Shown here piece after piece: positions 43,169-52,638 of a DNA stretch of 64,000 nt. The translations under genes were made by a program, and so were the position numbers. Position 1 is the first letter of the stretch; every line of letters starts with the position of its first letter. Source of the DNA: Spirosoma sp. 48-14 (lineage in GTDB: Bacteria; Bacteroidota; Bacteroidia; Cytophagales; Spirosomataceae); assembly GCF_001898575.1 (NCBI RefSeq), contig NZ_MKUD01000028.1, positions 105,775-169,774 on the forward strand, in the 5' to 3' direction. Under the pieces are notes generated by a model. The model was not told where the DNA came from. It was given only the letters and a program-made list of their open reading frames with translations, and searched no databases.

Positions 43169-46100
43169 ATGCGACGAATACCGCCGATACCGTTTACCTA
43201 CCCCTATCTGTTGCTGCTGGCAAGCCTGCTCGGTTTTTGTGCTGTCGGTTTCCTGCAAAGCTGTAGCCATGTCGACAAACCTGTAGCCATTCTGCAATTG
43301 GCTGATAAGCTACCCGAGACCGTCGATTATAACCTGCACGTTAAGCCAATTCTCTCCGACAAATGCTTTTTTTGCCACGGCCCCGACAAGAACAGCCAGA
43401 AAGCTGGCCTGGAACTGGCAACTCGTGAAGGCGCCCTGGCCGCGCTAAAAAAAGCGAAAGGCAAACACGCCATCGTTCCAGGCGATCTGGCGAACAGTGA
43501 AGTCTACCACCGGATCATCACGACCGACGAACACGAGATGATGCCCCCCAAAGCCTCGAATCGGGTCTTGTCGGACTACGAAAAAGCAATTCTCGTTAAA
43601 TGGATCGAGCAGGGGGCCGAATACAAGCCCCACTGGGCGCTGATCAAACCCCGGCAGTCGGAGTTACCAACCGTTTCCAACACCCGCTGGCCTAAAAACC
43701 CGATTGACTATTTCATTCTGCAAAAACTGGACGAAAAGGGTCTGAAACCTTCCCCTGAAGCCGACAAGGAAACGTTGCTTCGCCGGGTAACCCTAGACCT
43801 GACCGGATTACCCCCTACGCTCAATGAAATCGACGCGTTTCTGGCCGACAACTCACCCAATGCCTACGAAAAAGTAGTCGATCGGTTGCTGAAATCACCC
43901 CACTATGGCGAGAAAATGGCCGTCGACTGGCTCGATCTGGCCCGCTATGCCGATACGCACGGATACACCGTTGACCGCTACCGACCCATGTGGCCCTGGC
44001 GTGACTGGGTTATTCAGGCATTCAATCGCAATCAGTCATTCAGCCAGTTCCTGACCTGGCAACTGGCTGGCGACCTGCTTCCCCATCGAAACAACGATCC
44101 GACGTCCCGCGAACAACGGCTGGCTACGGCCTTCAACCGAAATCATTCGCAGAACATGGAGGGGGGAATCATAAACGAAGAGTTCCGGGTCGAATACGTT
44201 GCCGACCGAACCAACACACTGGGCACCGCCATGCTGGGCCTTACCGTCGAATGCGCCCGCTGCCATGACCATAAATTCGACCCCATTTCGCAGAAAGATT
44301 ATTACAGTCTTTTCGCCTTTTTCAACAACGTTGACGAGATTGGGCAAATCTCCTGGGATGATGCCACGCCCGTGCCAACCATGCTCCTCTCCGACAAAAA
44401 ACAGGATAGTTTGCTGGCCTTCATCGATACCCGCATCAAAACGGCCGAACAGTCGTTAAACAAAACTATAGCAACTGAAAAACAGAGCCTTACAACGTGG
44501 AAAACTGACAATCATAACACCGTCACGTTCGACCCAAGGAAGGGTTTACAGGCGCGGTTTACCTTCGACAAGCTGGTTAATGGCCAGTTTATCAGCGAGG
44601 TATCGCCTGTCGATAAAGGCACAGTCGTCGATCCGGTACTGGCAGCCGGGAAGTTCGGCCAAGCATTTCAATCCAATGGCGATGATATTTTGAATTTAGG
44701 CAAAGTAGGCATCTTTAACCGGGCGCAACCCTTCTCCATTGGTGTCTGGGTCAACATTCCGAACGGACTGAACAAAGGGGTTATTCTGCACAAAGGTCAG
44801 GGCGATATTCTCTACAATTTTCGGGGGTATTTCCTGAACATACGCGATGGGAAAGCTGAACTCCGAATGGCGCATACGTGGCCGTATAACAGCATCAACC
44901 GGGTGAGCCAGCAGTCTCTTCCGAAGCAGAAATGGATTCACCTGACCATGACCTACGATGGATCGAGCAAAGCCAACGGGTTGAAGCTGTACCTGGATGG
45001 CCGGGAGATGGCCATGACCACCGAACGGGATAACCTGTATAAAGACATTACGTTTGCCCGATCGCTGAGCAAGGATCAACCCGGTTTGCAGGTAGGAGCC
45101 GACATGCGGGGTACGGGCATCAAAAACGGGCTGGTCGATGAATTAGTCGTCTACAACCGTGAGCTGACGGCCCCGGAAGTTGCCCTACTGGCTCAATCGT
45201 CGGGCAGTAGTTCGCCCCTGTCTACCACCGTATCAGACCCTAATGCGTTGCTGACCTATTACCTGGCAAACGTATCGGTTCCATATCAGCAACAGCGGGA
45301 AACCATTCAGCAGCTACGCACCGAGCGTAATCGGCAGGTCGAAGCTGTTCCGGAGCTGATGGTGATGGAAGAAATGAAAACGCCCCGCCCGACATACCTC
45401 CTCAAACGCGGGGTATACGACGCCCACGGCGAACGCGTTCGGCCCGATGTACCAGCCAGCATCTTACCGTTTCCAGCCAATTTCCCGCGTAATCGACTCG
45501 GTCTGGCCCAGTGGCTACTGCACCCCGACAATCCGCTGACGGCCCGCGTGGTGGTCAATCGCTATTGGCAAACCTATTTTGGTACAGGTCTACAAAAATC
45601 ATCCAACAATTTTGGCAATCAGGGCGGGCTCCCCTCCCACCCCGAACTCCTCGACTGGCTGGCGATTAACTTCCGGGAGTACAACTGGAACATGAAGGCC
45701 ATGCAAAAGCTGATTGTGATGTCGGCTACTTATCGGCAATCATCACGCACAACGAAGGAAAGCCTCCGGCAAGACCCGGAAAATATCTGGCTGTCGCGTG
45801 GGCCTATGTCGCGTTTAACGGCTGAGATGGTTCGCGACAACGCACTGGCTGCCAGCGGTTTGCTATCCGCTAAAATTGGTGGCCCCAGCGTAAAGCCTTA
45901 TCAGCCCGAAGGGCTATGGGCCGTCAACAATACCACCTATGAGCAGGACAAGGGCGAAAGTCTGTACCGACGAAGCTTGTATACGTTCTGGCGCCGAACG
46001 AACCCGCCCCCCTCGATGAATACATTCGATGCGCCTTCCCGTAGCTATTGCGTCGTCCAGCGACAGAAAACCAGCACACCGCTGCAAGCACTGGTTTTGC

Positions 46101-46420
46101 TCAACGATCCGCAGTTTGTTGAAGCGGCTAAAGTCGTTGCCGAACGTTCGTTTACACGTTCTACAAGTCTTCCAGAACGGCTTACAAACCTGTTCCGTCT
46201 GTTGACGAGTCGTAAACCGATTCCGACCGAAATGGCTATTCTGACCCGATTGTATGAGCAGGAATATCAGAAATTCAAAAAAAATCCGCCCAAAATGAAC
46301 GGCTGGTTGCAGGCAGGCGAATACAAGCTGACAGGCAATACGGACAAACCTGCGCTGGCTGCCGGGGCCGTTGTTGCCAGCACGGTTATGAACTCAGAGG
46401 CCTTTATTACAAAACATTAA
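43169..46420 (+). CDS. PSD1 and cytochrome c domain-containing lipoprotein (DUF1549/DUF1553)
   Basis: The ATG at 43169 gives 1083 residues with a lipobox ending at Cys32 (FLQSC); a longer TTG-initiated form is less likely. In order: a planctomycete-type cytochrome c domain with Cys66-Phe-Phe-Cys69-His70, the PSCyt2/DUF1549 domain (about 165-390), a LamG-like concanavalin fold (about 455-650, AGKFGQAFQSNGDDILNLGK) and the PSD1/DUF1553 domain at the end (TARVVVNRYWQTYFGTGLQK). Such proteins abound in Planctomycetes and occur in some Bacteroidota. They are suspected to oxidise or degrade surface-bound polysaccharides. DUF1501 and NHL proteins follow in the same operon. Confidence 0.9.
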   Translation: MRRIPPIPFTYPYLLLLASLLGFCAVGFLQSCSHVDKPVAILQLADKLPETVDYNLHVKPILSDKCFFCHGPDKNSQKAGLELATREGALAALKKAKGKHAIVPGDLANSEVYHRIITTDEHEMMPPKASNRVLSDYEKAILVKWIEQGAEYKPHWALIKPRQSELPTVSNTRWPKNPIDYFILQKLDEKGLKPSPEADKETLLRRVTLDLTGLPPTLNEIDAFLADNSPNAYEKVVDRLLKSPHYGEKMAVDWLDLARYADTHGYTVDRYRPMWPWRDWVIQAFNRNQSFSQFLTWQLAGDLLPHRNNDPTSREQRLATAFNRNHSQNMEGGIINEEFRVEYVADRTNTLGTAMLGLTVECARCHDHKFDPISQKDYYSLFAFFNNVDEIGQISWDDATPVPTMLLSDKKQDSLLAFIDTRIKTAEQSLNKTIATEKQSLTTWKTDNHNTVTFDPRKGLQARFTFDKLVNGQFISEVSPVDKGTVVDPVLAAGKFGQAFQSNGDDILNLGKVGIFNRAQPFSIGVWVNIPNGLNKGVILHKGQGDILYNFRGYFLNIRDGKAELRMAHTWPYNSINRVSQQSLPKQKWIHLTMTYDGSSKANGLKLYLDGREMAMTTERDNLYKDITFARSLSKDQPGLQVGADMRGTGIKNGLVDELVVYNRELTAPEVALLAQSSGSSSPLSTTVSDPNALLTYYLANVSVPYQQQRETIQQLRTERNRQVEAVPELMVMEEMKTPRPTYLLKRGVYDAHGERVRPDVPASILPFPANFPRNRLGLAQWLLHPDNPLTARVVVNRYWQTYFGTGLQKSSNNFGNQGGLPSHPELLDWLAINFREYNWNMKAMQKLIVMSATYRQSSRTTKESLRQDPENIWLSRGPMSRLTAEMVRDNALAASGLLSAKIGGPSVKPYQPEGLWAVNNTTYEQDKGESLYRRSLYTFWRRTNPPPSMNTFDAPSRSYCVVQRQKTSTPLQALVLLNDPQFVEAAKVVAERSFTRSTSLPERLTNLFRLLTSRKPIPTEMAILTRLYEQEYQKFKKNPPKMNGWLQAGEYKLTGNTDKPALAAGAVVASTVMNSEAFITKH

Positions 46421-46435
46421 CTAGGTTGTCTTTGA

Positions 46436-47893
46436 ATGACGATGAACGATAAACGCATACAAAGTCTGGCCGATACGTTTACCCGGCGGTCGTTTTTGAC
46501 AAAAGCGGGTATTGGCCTGGGATCGCTGGCATTAGGGTCTTTGCTGCCCGGAAATCTATTTTCGACTCCGTCGTCAACGTCGTCCGTTCCGCTTGTTCCG
46601 CACCGGGCTCCCAAAGCCAAGCGGATTGTGTACCTCTGTCAAAGCGGTGGTCCGTCCCAGCTCGAACTGTTCGACTACAAGCCGTTTCTGGAAAAGATGC
46701 ACGGCAAAGACCTGCCCGAATCGGTCCGCAAAGGGCAGCGCCTGACGAGTATGAGTGCTCAGCAATCCTCGTTGCCGTTGGTTCGCTCCCCCTATGCCTT
46801 TGCCCAGCACGGCCAAAGCGGTGCCTGGGTAAGTGAGTTGATGCCTCACACCAGTCGGGTAACCGACGATCTGTGTTTCATCAAGTCGATGTTTACCGAA
46901 CAGATCAATCATGACCCGGCACTGACATTCTTCCAGACTGGTAACCAACTGGCCGGTCGGCCCAGCATCGGCTCCTGGATTAGTTACGGGCTAGGTTCCG
47001 CCAACGAAAACTTACCCGCCTTCATCGTACTGGTTTCGAAAAATGCCCCGCAGGACCAGCCTCTCTACGCCCGGCTTTGGGGCAATGGCTTTTTGCCGTC
47101 CAAACACCAGGGCGTGCAATTTCGGTCTGGTGCCGATCCGGTATTGTACCTGAACAATCCATCGGGCTATACTACGGCCGACCGACGCTATATGCTCGAT
47201 GCGCTCAAAGACCTCAACCAGGTGCAGGAAGAACTCTACGGCGACCCGGAAGTAGCCAACCACATTGCCCAGTACGAAATGGCATTTCGGATGCAAACGT
47301 CCGTACCCGAAGTTAACGACTTATCCGACGAGCCCGACTGGGTCTTTGATTTGTACGGCCCTGAAGCCCGTAATCCGGGAACGTTTGCCGCGAACTGCCT
47401 CATGGCCCGTCGCTTGCTGGAACGGGATGTGAAGTTTGTACAACTGTATCACCAGGGCTGGGACCAACACGGCGACTTACCCAAAGGGATCCGTCGCCAG
47501 AGTCAGGCAACTGACCAGCCTTCGGCCGCGTTGGTTCAGGATTTGAAACAACGGGGATTACTCGATGATACCATCGTTGTCTGGGGTGGTGAATTTGGGC
47601 GTACCAACTATTCTCAGGGGAAACTAACAAAGGACAATTACGGTCGCGATCACCATCCGCGCTGTTTTACCATCTGGATGGCGGGTGGCGGTGTAAAACC
47701 AGGAATCACCTATGGGGAAACGGATGAGTTCGGATACAACATTGCCCATAACCCCGTGCATGTGCATGATTTCCAGGCAACGCTGCTCCACCTGATGGGT
47801 ATCGACCACGAAAAATTAACCTACGAATTTCAGGGCCGTCGCTTCCGCCTGACCGACGTAGAAGGAAAAATCGTGAAAGGAATTTTAGCCTAA
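46436..47893 (+). CDS. DUF1501 domain protein with twin-arginine signal
   Basis: A 485-residue protein. TRRSFLTKAGIGLGSLALGS (residues 17-36) is a twin-arginine export signal, so a folded, perhaps metal-binding protein is exported. The DUF1501 domain, of the alkaline-phosphatase/sulfatase fold, follows (IVYLCQSGGPSQLELFDYKP, YHQGWDQHGDLPKGI, VVWGGEFGRTN, DHHPRCFTIWMAGGG). Asp and His in those stretches are likely metal ligands. It starts 15 bases after the PSD1 gene; this PSD1-DUF1501 pairing is the standard one. A hydrolase acting on sulfated or phosphorylated polymers is a reasonable guess, not shown. Confidence 0.9.
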   Translation: MTMNDKRIQSLADTFTRRSFLTKAGIGLGSLALGSLLPGNLFSTPSSTSSVPLVPHRAPKAKRIVYLCQSGGPSQLELFDYKPFLEKMHGKDLPESVRKGQRLTSMSAQQSSLPLVRSPYAFAQHGQSGAWVSELMPHTSRVTDDLCFIKSMFTEQINHDPALTFFQTGNQLAGRPSIGSWISYGLGSANENLPAFIVLVSKNAPQDQPLYARLWGNGFLPSKHQGVQFRSGADPVLYLNNPSGYTTADRRYMLDALKDLNQVQEELYGDPEVANHIAQYEMAFRMQTSVPEVNDLSDEPDWVFDLYGPEARNPGTFAANCLMARRLLERDVKFVQLYHQGWDQHGDLPKGIRRQSQATDQPSAALVQDLKQRGLLDDTIVVWGGEFGRTNYSQGKLTKDNYGRDHHPRCFTIWMAGGGVKPGITYGETDEFGYNIAHNPVHVHDFQATLLHLMGIDHEKLTYEFQGRRFRLTDVEGKIVKGILA

Positions 47894-47924
47894 TCAATCA
47901 TCACCCCTACCCTTATTTTGACCA

Positions 47925-49025
47925 ATGAATCAGCCCCAAACCCGCCGAACGTTTCTCAAACAGTCAACAGCAGCCGTTGCCAGTTCGATGGCAGTCAATC
48001 TTATTGGTTATGCCCGAAATCCAGAAAGTGATGTGATTGGACATGGCGCGTATCGTTACCGCGTCAATAAGGAATGGGGCATCCTCGATCCAGCCAAAAC
48101 GCCTGTGTTCAACTGCCATGAAATGGTCAAAGACTCGAAAGGGCGGCTGATTATGATCAACGATGAGGTCAAAAATAACATCCTGGTCTACGACAAATCG
48201 GGGAAACTGCTTGATTCCTGGGGCACTCGCTACCCCGGTGGACATGGCCTCACACTGGCCAGCGAAGGGAGCGAAGACTTCCTGTTCATCACCGACTGCG
48301 GCTATTTCTTCGGTCGCGACAACAAATGGCACGCGCAATCGGGGGGTATTTTCAAGACAACCCTCGATGGTAGCCTGCTCTTCAGCATCGGTCACCCATC
48401 GACCATTGGTATCTACAAACCCGATCAGAAATTCATGCCGACCGAAGTCGCCGTTGCTCCCAACGGTGATTTCTACGTGGCCGATGGTTATGGCTCCGAC
48501 TACATCATTCAATACAATCATCAGGGCCAATACATCCGCCATTTCGGAGGCCATAACAACGCCAATCCCGACCATAACCTCAACAACGCTCACGGTGTAG
48601 CGGTCGACCTTCGGCAACCTAATAACCCAAAGCTCATTTGTACCTCACGGGAAGACAACGCCTTCAAATTCTTCACCCTCGACGGAAAATATCTCGAAAC
48701 CGTTCAACTTCCCGGAGCGTATGTTTGTCGGCCCGTGGTCAATGGAGAGAACATTTACGCGGGTGTATGCTGGTCAAAATCGCGGGAAACAGGCAAGCGA
48801 TTCGACAATTCAGGCTTTGTGACCATTCTGGACAAGAACAATCGAGTGGTGTCAAATCCGGGCGGAACACAACCCGAATACAAAAACGGAGCGCTCCAGC
48901 AACTCTTTCAGGACGGCAACACGTTCTACCACGGCCACGACGTGTGCGTAGACGAAGACCATAATTTATACGTCTGCCAGTGGAACGCCAACCGAACCTA
49001 TCCCATCAAACTGGAGCGCGTGTAA
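47925..49025 (+). CDS. Secreted six-bladed beta-propeller (NHL-type) protein
   Basis: A 366-residue protein with a twin-arginine signal (TRRTFLKQSTAAVASSMAVN). NHL/6-bladed repeats are visible, for example VYDKSGKLLDSWGTRYPGGH, VAPNGDFYVADGYGSDYIIQ and VCVDEDHNLYVCQWNANR. Such propellers act as binding platforms or as lactonase/lyase-type enzymes; several His and Asp residues around the repeats would allow a metal site. It follows the DUF1501 gene by 31 bases and completes a three-gene exported set with PSD1. Confidence 0.85.
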   Translation: MNQPQTRRTFLKQSTAAVASSMAVNLIGYARNPESDVIGHGAYRYRVNKEWGILDPAKTPVFNCHEMVKDSKGRLIMINDEVKNNILVYDKSGKLLDSWGTRYPGGHGLTLASEGSEDFLFITDCGYFFGRDNKWHAQSGGIFKTTLDGSLLFSIGHPSTIGIYKPDQKFMPTEVAVAPNGDFYVADGYGSDYIIQYNHQGQYIRHFGGHNNANPDHNLNNAHGVAVDLRQPNNPKLICTSREDNAFKFFTLDGKYLETVQLPGAYVCRPVVNGENIYAGVCWSKSRETGKRFDNSGFVTILDKNNRVVSNPGGTQPEYKNGALQQLFQDGNTFYHGHDVCVDEDHNLYVCQWNANRTYPIKLERV

Positions 49026-49124
49026 TTTTTTCGACAGGATTAACAAGATTGACAGGATTAAACAGATTTTGACCTATTGAAATCCTGTTTAATCCTGTCA
49101 ATCTTGTTAATCCTGTCGAAAAAA
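49026..49124. repeat. Perfect 40-base inverted repeat, GACAGGATTAACA family
   Basis: Arms at 49026-49065 and 49085-49124 are exact reverse complements around 19 bases. Each arm is a tandem of GACAGGATTAACAAGATT-like words. It starts at the base after the stop codon. The ACAGGATT word also builds the hairpin at 8603-8676. The plus-strand 3' side ends in A, so it is not a classical T-run terminator. Confidence 0.9.
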
Positions 49125-49241
49125 AAATTTGCCCAGTGCCTATTGAGCCCCAATTTGAGCAAAAGCAGGAAGAGTCTTGAGGTAAGTCATTTCTGGAGCA
49201 GGCCGGTTGATTGACCTTTGAGTCAATTAAACCAATGCACT

Positions 49242-49661
49242 ATGAAACACAGAGAGCCTGTTTCGAACATTATGACCCGCACGGTATTCACCGTCAACCT
49301 CAACGATGACCTCCACCAGGTTATTGACCTCATCAATCACCATAAAATCAGACATGTGCCTGTTGTTGATGCGAATGAAATCGTTGGCATGATCAGCAAA
49401 ACGGACGTCAACCGACTGACATTCAGCTCGCTGTTCGAGGGCCAGGAAGATGCCGACGAGGCTGTTTTACAGATACTCACCATTGAGCAGGTCATGACGC
49501 ATAAACCCCGCACCATTCCGGTCAGCTTCACCATCCGGGAAGTAGCCGAAGTGTTTGCAGAAGAGGAGTTCCACGCCCTGCCGGTTGTCGACGAGGAGAA
49601 CAAACTGGTTGGTATCGTTACCACCACCGATGTGATCAATTACTTACTCGATCAGTATTAA
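49242..49661 (+). CDS. CBS domain-containing protein
   Basis: The ATG at 49242 gives 139 residues: two CBS motifs (about 10-65 and 85-139) forming one Bateman module, with no other domain. Key pieces are VSNIMTRTVFTVNLNDDLHQ, IRHVPVVDANEIVGMISKTD, EVFAEEEFHALPVVDEENK and VGIVTTTDVINYLL. Stand-alone CBS proteins bind adenine nucleotides and regulate partner enzymes or channels. The partner is not apparent. A 24-base perfect hairpin follows the stop. Confidence 0.93.
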   Translation: MKHREPVSNIMTRTVFTVNLNDDLHQVIDLINHHKIRHVPVVDANEIVGMISKTDVNRLTFSSLFEGQEDADEAVLQILTIEQVMTHKPRTIPVSFTIREVAEVFAEEEFHALPVVDEENKLVGIVTTTDVINYLLDQY

Positions 49662-49663
49662 TC

Positions 49664-49729
49664 CAATCGGTTTCTGTGGTTGCGGTGTCGGCTCCTCTGA
49701 ATCGGCACCGCAACCACAGAAACCGATTG
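49664..49729 (+). terminator. Perfect 24-base hairpin after the CBS gene
   Basis: Arms 49664-49687 and 49706-49729 pair exactly (CAATCGGTTTCTGTGG start, CCACAGAAACCGATTG end) around an 18-base loop. It begins two bases after the stop. There is no T run. Confidence 0.65.
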
Positions 49730-49831
49730 CCAGAACCTCATCGTATTAGAACTAGATTTTCTCATCGAATCGTGCCACAGGTAGTTGCGATGTAAAACTA
49801 TGGCCAATGGATTCTACTCCTTCAAAGAGAC

Positions 49832-50551
49832 TTACCAAAAGAGGCCGTAACGGATTGTGACCAGGGAAGGTGTTGATAACGTATAATTGCCTCTATGATG
49901 AATCAGGGGGGCAATGGGTACTGTAGCATCGATATCCAGATACTTATTCGCCCCTAAACGAAGTTGGCCACCAACCTGAAAATAGCCATATTGTAAAAAA
50001 TAGAAGGATTCATTGACTTCTCCTTCATTCACAATATGATCTAGTATTTCACCTCGGTAGTATTTCATGAGGTCATACCGTATTCGGTTCTGGTTATACT
50101 GAGCATTCGCAAACAGAACGTTATGAGTCTGGAACGCCACATAAGGGCTAAAGAAACTATGCCTGTCGGCTCGTTGACGCATGCGTTTACCAATTGAGAA
50201 ATAATACCGTACGCCAATAGGCATTTCAACCGTATAAAGCTGGATATCCTGCTGAAAACTATAATTCGTCTCCAATCGCCCAGTCAGAGCAAACCCACTC
50301 TTCATTTTCTGTTCAATCCCTACCTGCACCCCTACCGTTAGCCAGGTTGGGGCGAAGGAGCTTTGCCGAAACAAAGGCAAGGTTAGCCCAGCTTTAATAA
50401 GCCGGGTCCGATTGGGCACGGGCGTTGCCAGACTATCCATTGACTCTTTCCCTGAATCGAAGACTCGGTTCGGCTCTAATAAAATAGTCTGTGCGCCTGC
50501 GCTAGAACAAAAGAGCCATAGAAAGGTAATTAGGTGCTTCATACAGATCAC
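49832..50551 (-). CDS. Predicted outer-membrane beta-barrel protein of unknown function (gene 3 of the PD40 operon)
   Basis: A 239-residue protein; Met4 (50542) is an equally good start and opens a signal peptide (MKHLITFLWLFCSSAGAQ). The rest is rich in alternating aromatic and polar strands (SGFALTGRLETNYSFQQD, IGVRYYFSIGKRM) and ends VTIRYGLFW, an aromatic barrel terminus. No conserved family was recognised. Its frame begins three bases after the previous stop, so it is co-translated with the PorT-like protein upstream. Confidence 0.72.
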   Translation of the reverse strand: MICMKHLITFLWLFCSSAGAQTILLEPNRVFDSGKESMDSLATPVPNRTRLIKAGLTLPLFRQSSFAPTWLTVGVQVGIEQKMKSGFALTGRLETNYSFQQDIQLYTVEMPIGVRYYFSIGKRMRQRADRHSFFSPYVAFQTHNVLFANAQYNQNRIRYDLMKYYRGEILDHIVNEGEVNESFYFLQYGYFQVGGQLRLGANKYLDIDATVPIAPLIHHRGNYTLSTPSLVTIRYGLFW

Positions 50552-50554
50552 ACA

Positions 50555-51187
50555 TCAATTGAATCGATAGACTAACCCCACCTGCAAATTACGGTTATAG
50601 AAGTCATGACGGTAGCCAGCCGTACTGGTTTGGCCAAACGTTAAAAAATCATACTGGGTAAACGAGCGGAAATAACTAAACTCAACTCCCAGGGTCCGAA
50701 AAGAATACAAGAGCCGAACGGTCGCACCCACTTCAACGGGGTAACTATTTCGACCAATTTCATCATGCTTCGCCAGCATTATATTCAATTCAGGACCAGC
50801 ATACATGGTTAACTGCCTCATAAGCTGTATACCGAACTGGGGTGTAAATCCGACATAGTAATACTTGGCCCGGATACCCACATTCCCGCTTGCATTCAAA
50901 ACCCGCACCCCCTTCATCTGAACGTTTGCATCCAGCCTATACACTAGATCAGACTGCAGGTTTTTCTGAAAAAATCCACCTAAATAGAACCCGGCAAATG
51001 GCCGCATACCAGCCAATGGACCAACATTATAAGCTCGAACAGCCGTATGCGAATAATTAATTCCCGCCCGTAAGCCTATAAAACTTCGTTGATCCGTCTG
51101 TCTTTTGTAAAAATCAGTAGTTCTCTGAGCAAACCCTTCCCAGGGGCATGCGACAAGGAAAATAACCAGGTAAACTCTCATTGGCAT
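50555..51187 (-). CDS. PorT-like outer-membrane beta-barrel protein (gene 2 of the PD40 operon)
   Basis: A 210-residue protein with a signal peptide (about 1-20, ending GFAQ). RSFIGLRAGINYSHTAV and RPFAGFYLGGFFQKNLQSDL are typical of the small outer-membrane barrel family around PorT. Strands of amphipathic pattern continue to the C-terminal VGLVYRFN. These eight-stranded barrels are abundant in Bacteroidota and mostly without known role. It sits 45 bases after the PD40 lipoprotein gene and just before another barrel gene. Confidence 0.78.
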   Translation of the reverse strand: MPMRVYLVIFLVACPWEGFAQRTTDFYKRQTDQRSFIGLRAGINYSHTAVRAYNVGPLAGMRPFAGFYLGGFFQKNLQSDLVYRLDANVQMKGVRVLNASGNVGIRAKYYYVGFTPQFGIQLMRQLTMYAGPELNIMLAKHDEIGRNSYPVEVGATVRLLYSFRTLGVEFSYFRSFTQYDFLTFGQTSTAGYRHDFYNRNLQVGLVYRFN

Positions 51188-51232
51188 AGGCAGGATAGTT
51201 CATTTATTTCGTTCAATCTTTCCCTGCCCCCC

Positions 51233-52510
51233 TTATAGGAATACGGAAAAATAGCCTTGCTTTCCTTGCTGAGTGCCCATAAAGAGCAGCCGTTCACTAC
51301 CAAGCCAGCGGGGTGCATAATCGGCCGATGGAATCAGACCGGGTAACAGATTGATCTGGCGCACTTTGCCAGTGGACAAATCCCGAACCCATAGACTATA
51401 GACAGTAGCCGACGGACTGGTCCGCGTACTTAGAAAAGCAAGCAATTTACCATCGGGCGAAAACGACGGCGTTGTATCGACCCAGCCGGGTTGCGCGTCA
51501 AAAAATTTCACCTCGCCACCCCCATCGGGAGAATACAATGAAATAACACCCCGCCACTGTTGGCTCTTCCCCTCGCTCCGACCGCGTGATACGGCGATAA
51601 ACTGACCATCCGGCGACCAGTCTATGCTGGTTTGCCGAATATAAGTTGATGCACTGATGGGCAACGCAGGCGTCAATGGAATTGCTGCGCCACCCGATGT
51701 CGCTATTTTCCAAAGGCGGGATTCTTCATTGGAAACGGTAGAGAACGCCAGCCATTTACCATCCGGCGACCAGTCTACTCCCTGTATCCAGGCCGCATCT
51801 GGCACAGGCAAGGTTCGCCTTTGTTCGGAAGCAATATCATAGACAATGAGCCCATTTTCTGCTCTGGAAGAATAGGCAAGCTGTCTGCCATCTGGCGAGA
51901 ATGACGTTATCGCCCCCAGCTGAGTTACCAGCGTTGTCGAAACAGGTTGTTCGTTCTGTAAATTAGCTATATACAGCGGGTTAATGTACTGCCCTGGGCC
52001 CTGTTCAATTAATACCGAGTACGTAGCCTTTTTACCATCCGGTGTCACATCTCCTCCCATTACAGTTGTTGAACTTCCAAATCCGGGGTAGTAAAGCGAC
52101 TGCGATAGAAATCCGTTTGTGACCATAACCACATTAGAGTTCACCGGAGGGGCACTTTTATTGTTCGATACAATCCGGGCAACCAGTTGCTCACCCGTCG
52201 ACGCCACTGGAATACGAATTGATTTTTGGTCAGCGCTTACAGTCTGATACGTGCGAAAAGGCCCTAACTCACCGGAGGCAATCTGTACGTCGTAGGTTTC
52301 GGCTTCGACATCCGCAATATCGGGGCAGGGTGCCGTAATGCAAACGATACGCATCTCCTGCCAACTGAGTGTATAATCAGTGCCACTTACAGCAATCTGC
52401 AGGCTAACTGGCCTTACCCGTTTATTCGGATCAACCGCAACCTCCTCATTCTCCCTACAGGAACTCAGGCACGCAAATACAATCGACCAGAGCAGTAAAC
52501 GCTTCATCAT
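51233..52510 (-). CDS. TolB-like PD40/WD40 lipoprotein (gene 1 of the surface operon)
   Basis: A 425-residue lipoprotein (signal MMKRLLLWSIVFACLSSC). Residues about 40-135 form a fibronectin-like domain with the cysteine-rich insert VCITAPCPD, a motif seen in other Bacteroidota surface proteins. The rest is a beta-propeller of PD40 repeats, for example FSPDGRQLAYSS, DWSPDGKWLAFS, DWSPDGQFIAVSRG and FSPDGKLLAFLS, like the propeller of TolB. It probably binds a partner at the cell surface. The two barrel genes downstream are likely partners. Confidence 0.85.
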   Translation of the reverse strand: MMKRLLLWSIVFACLSSCRENEEVAVDPNKRVRPVSLQIAVSGTDYTLSWQEMRIVCITAPCPDIADVEAETYDVQIASGELGPFRTYQTVSADQKSIRIPVASTGEQLVARIVSNNKSAPPVNSNVVMVTNGFLSQSLYYPGFGSSTTVMGGDVTPDGKKATYSVLIEQGPGQYINPLYIANLQNEQPVSTTLVTQLGAITSFSPDGRQLAYSSRAENGLIVYDIASEQRRTLPVPDAAWIQGVDWSPDGKWLAFSTVSNEESRLWKIATSGGAAIPLTPALPISASTYIRQTSIDWSPDGQFIAVSRGRSEGKSQQWRGVISLYSPDGGGEVKFFDAQPGWVDTTPSFSPDGKLLAFLSTRTSPSATVYSLWVRDLSTGKVRQINLLPGLIPSADYAPRWLGSERLLFMGTQQGKQGYFSVFL

Positions 52511-52638
52511 TAGACCAGTAGCCAGTTTTACATTCTAAAGACCCCAGTCAGTTCTAAAAGGTTGGGATACTACCTATCTAATAATCAATACGCTCAACAA
52601 CCTGGTAATCTCCGATCATCGCCCTGCCTTCTGAAACG

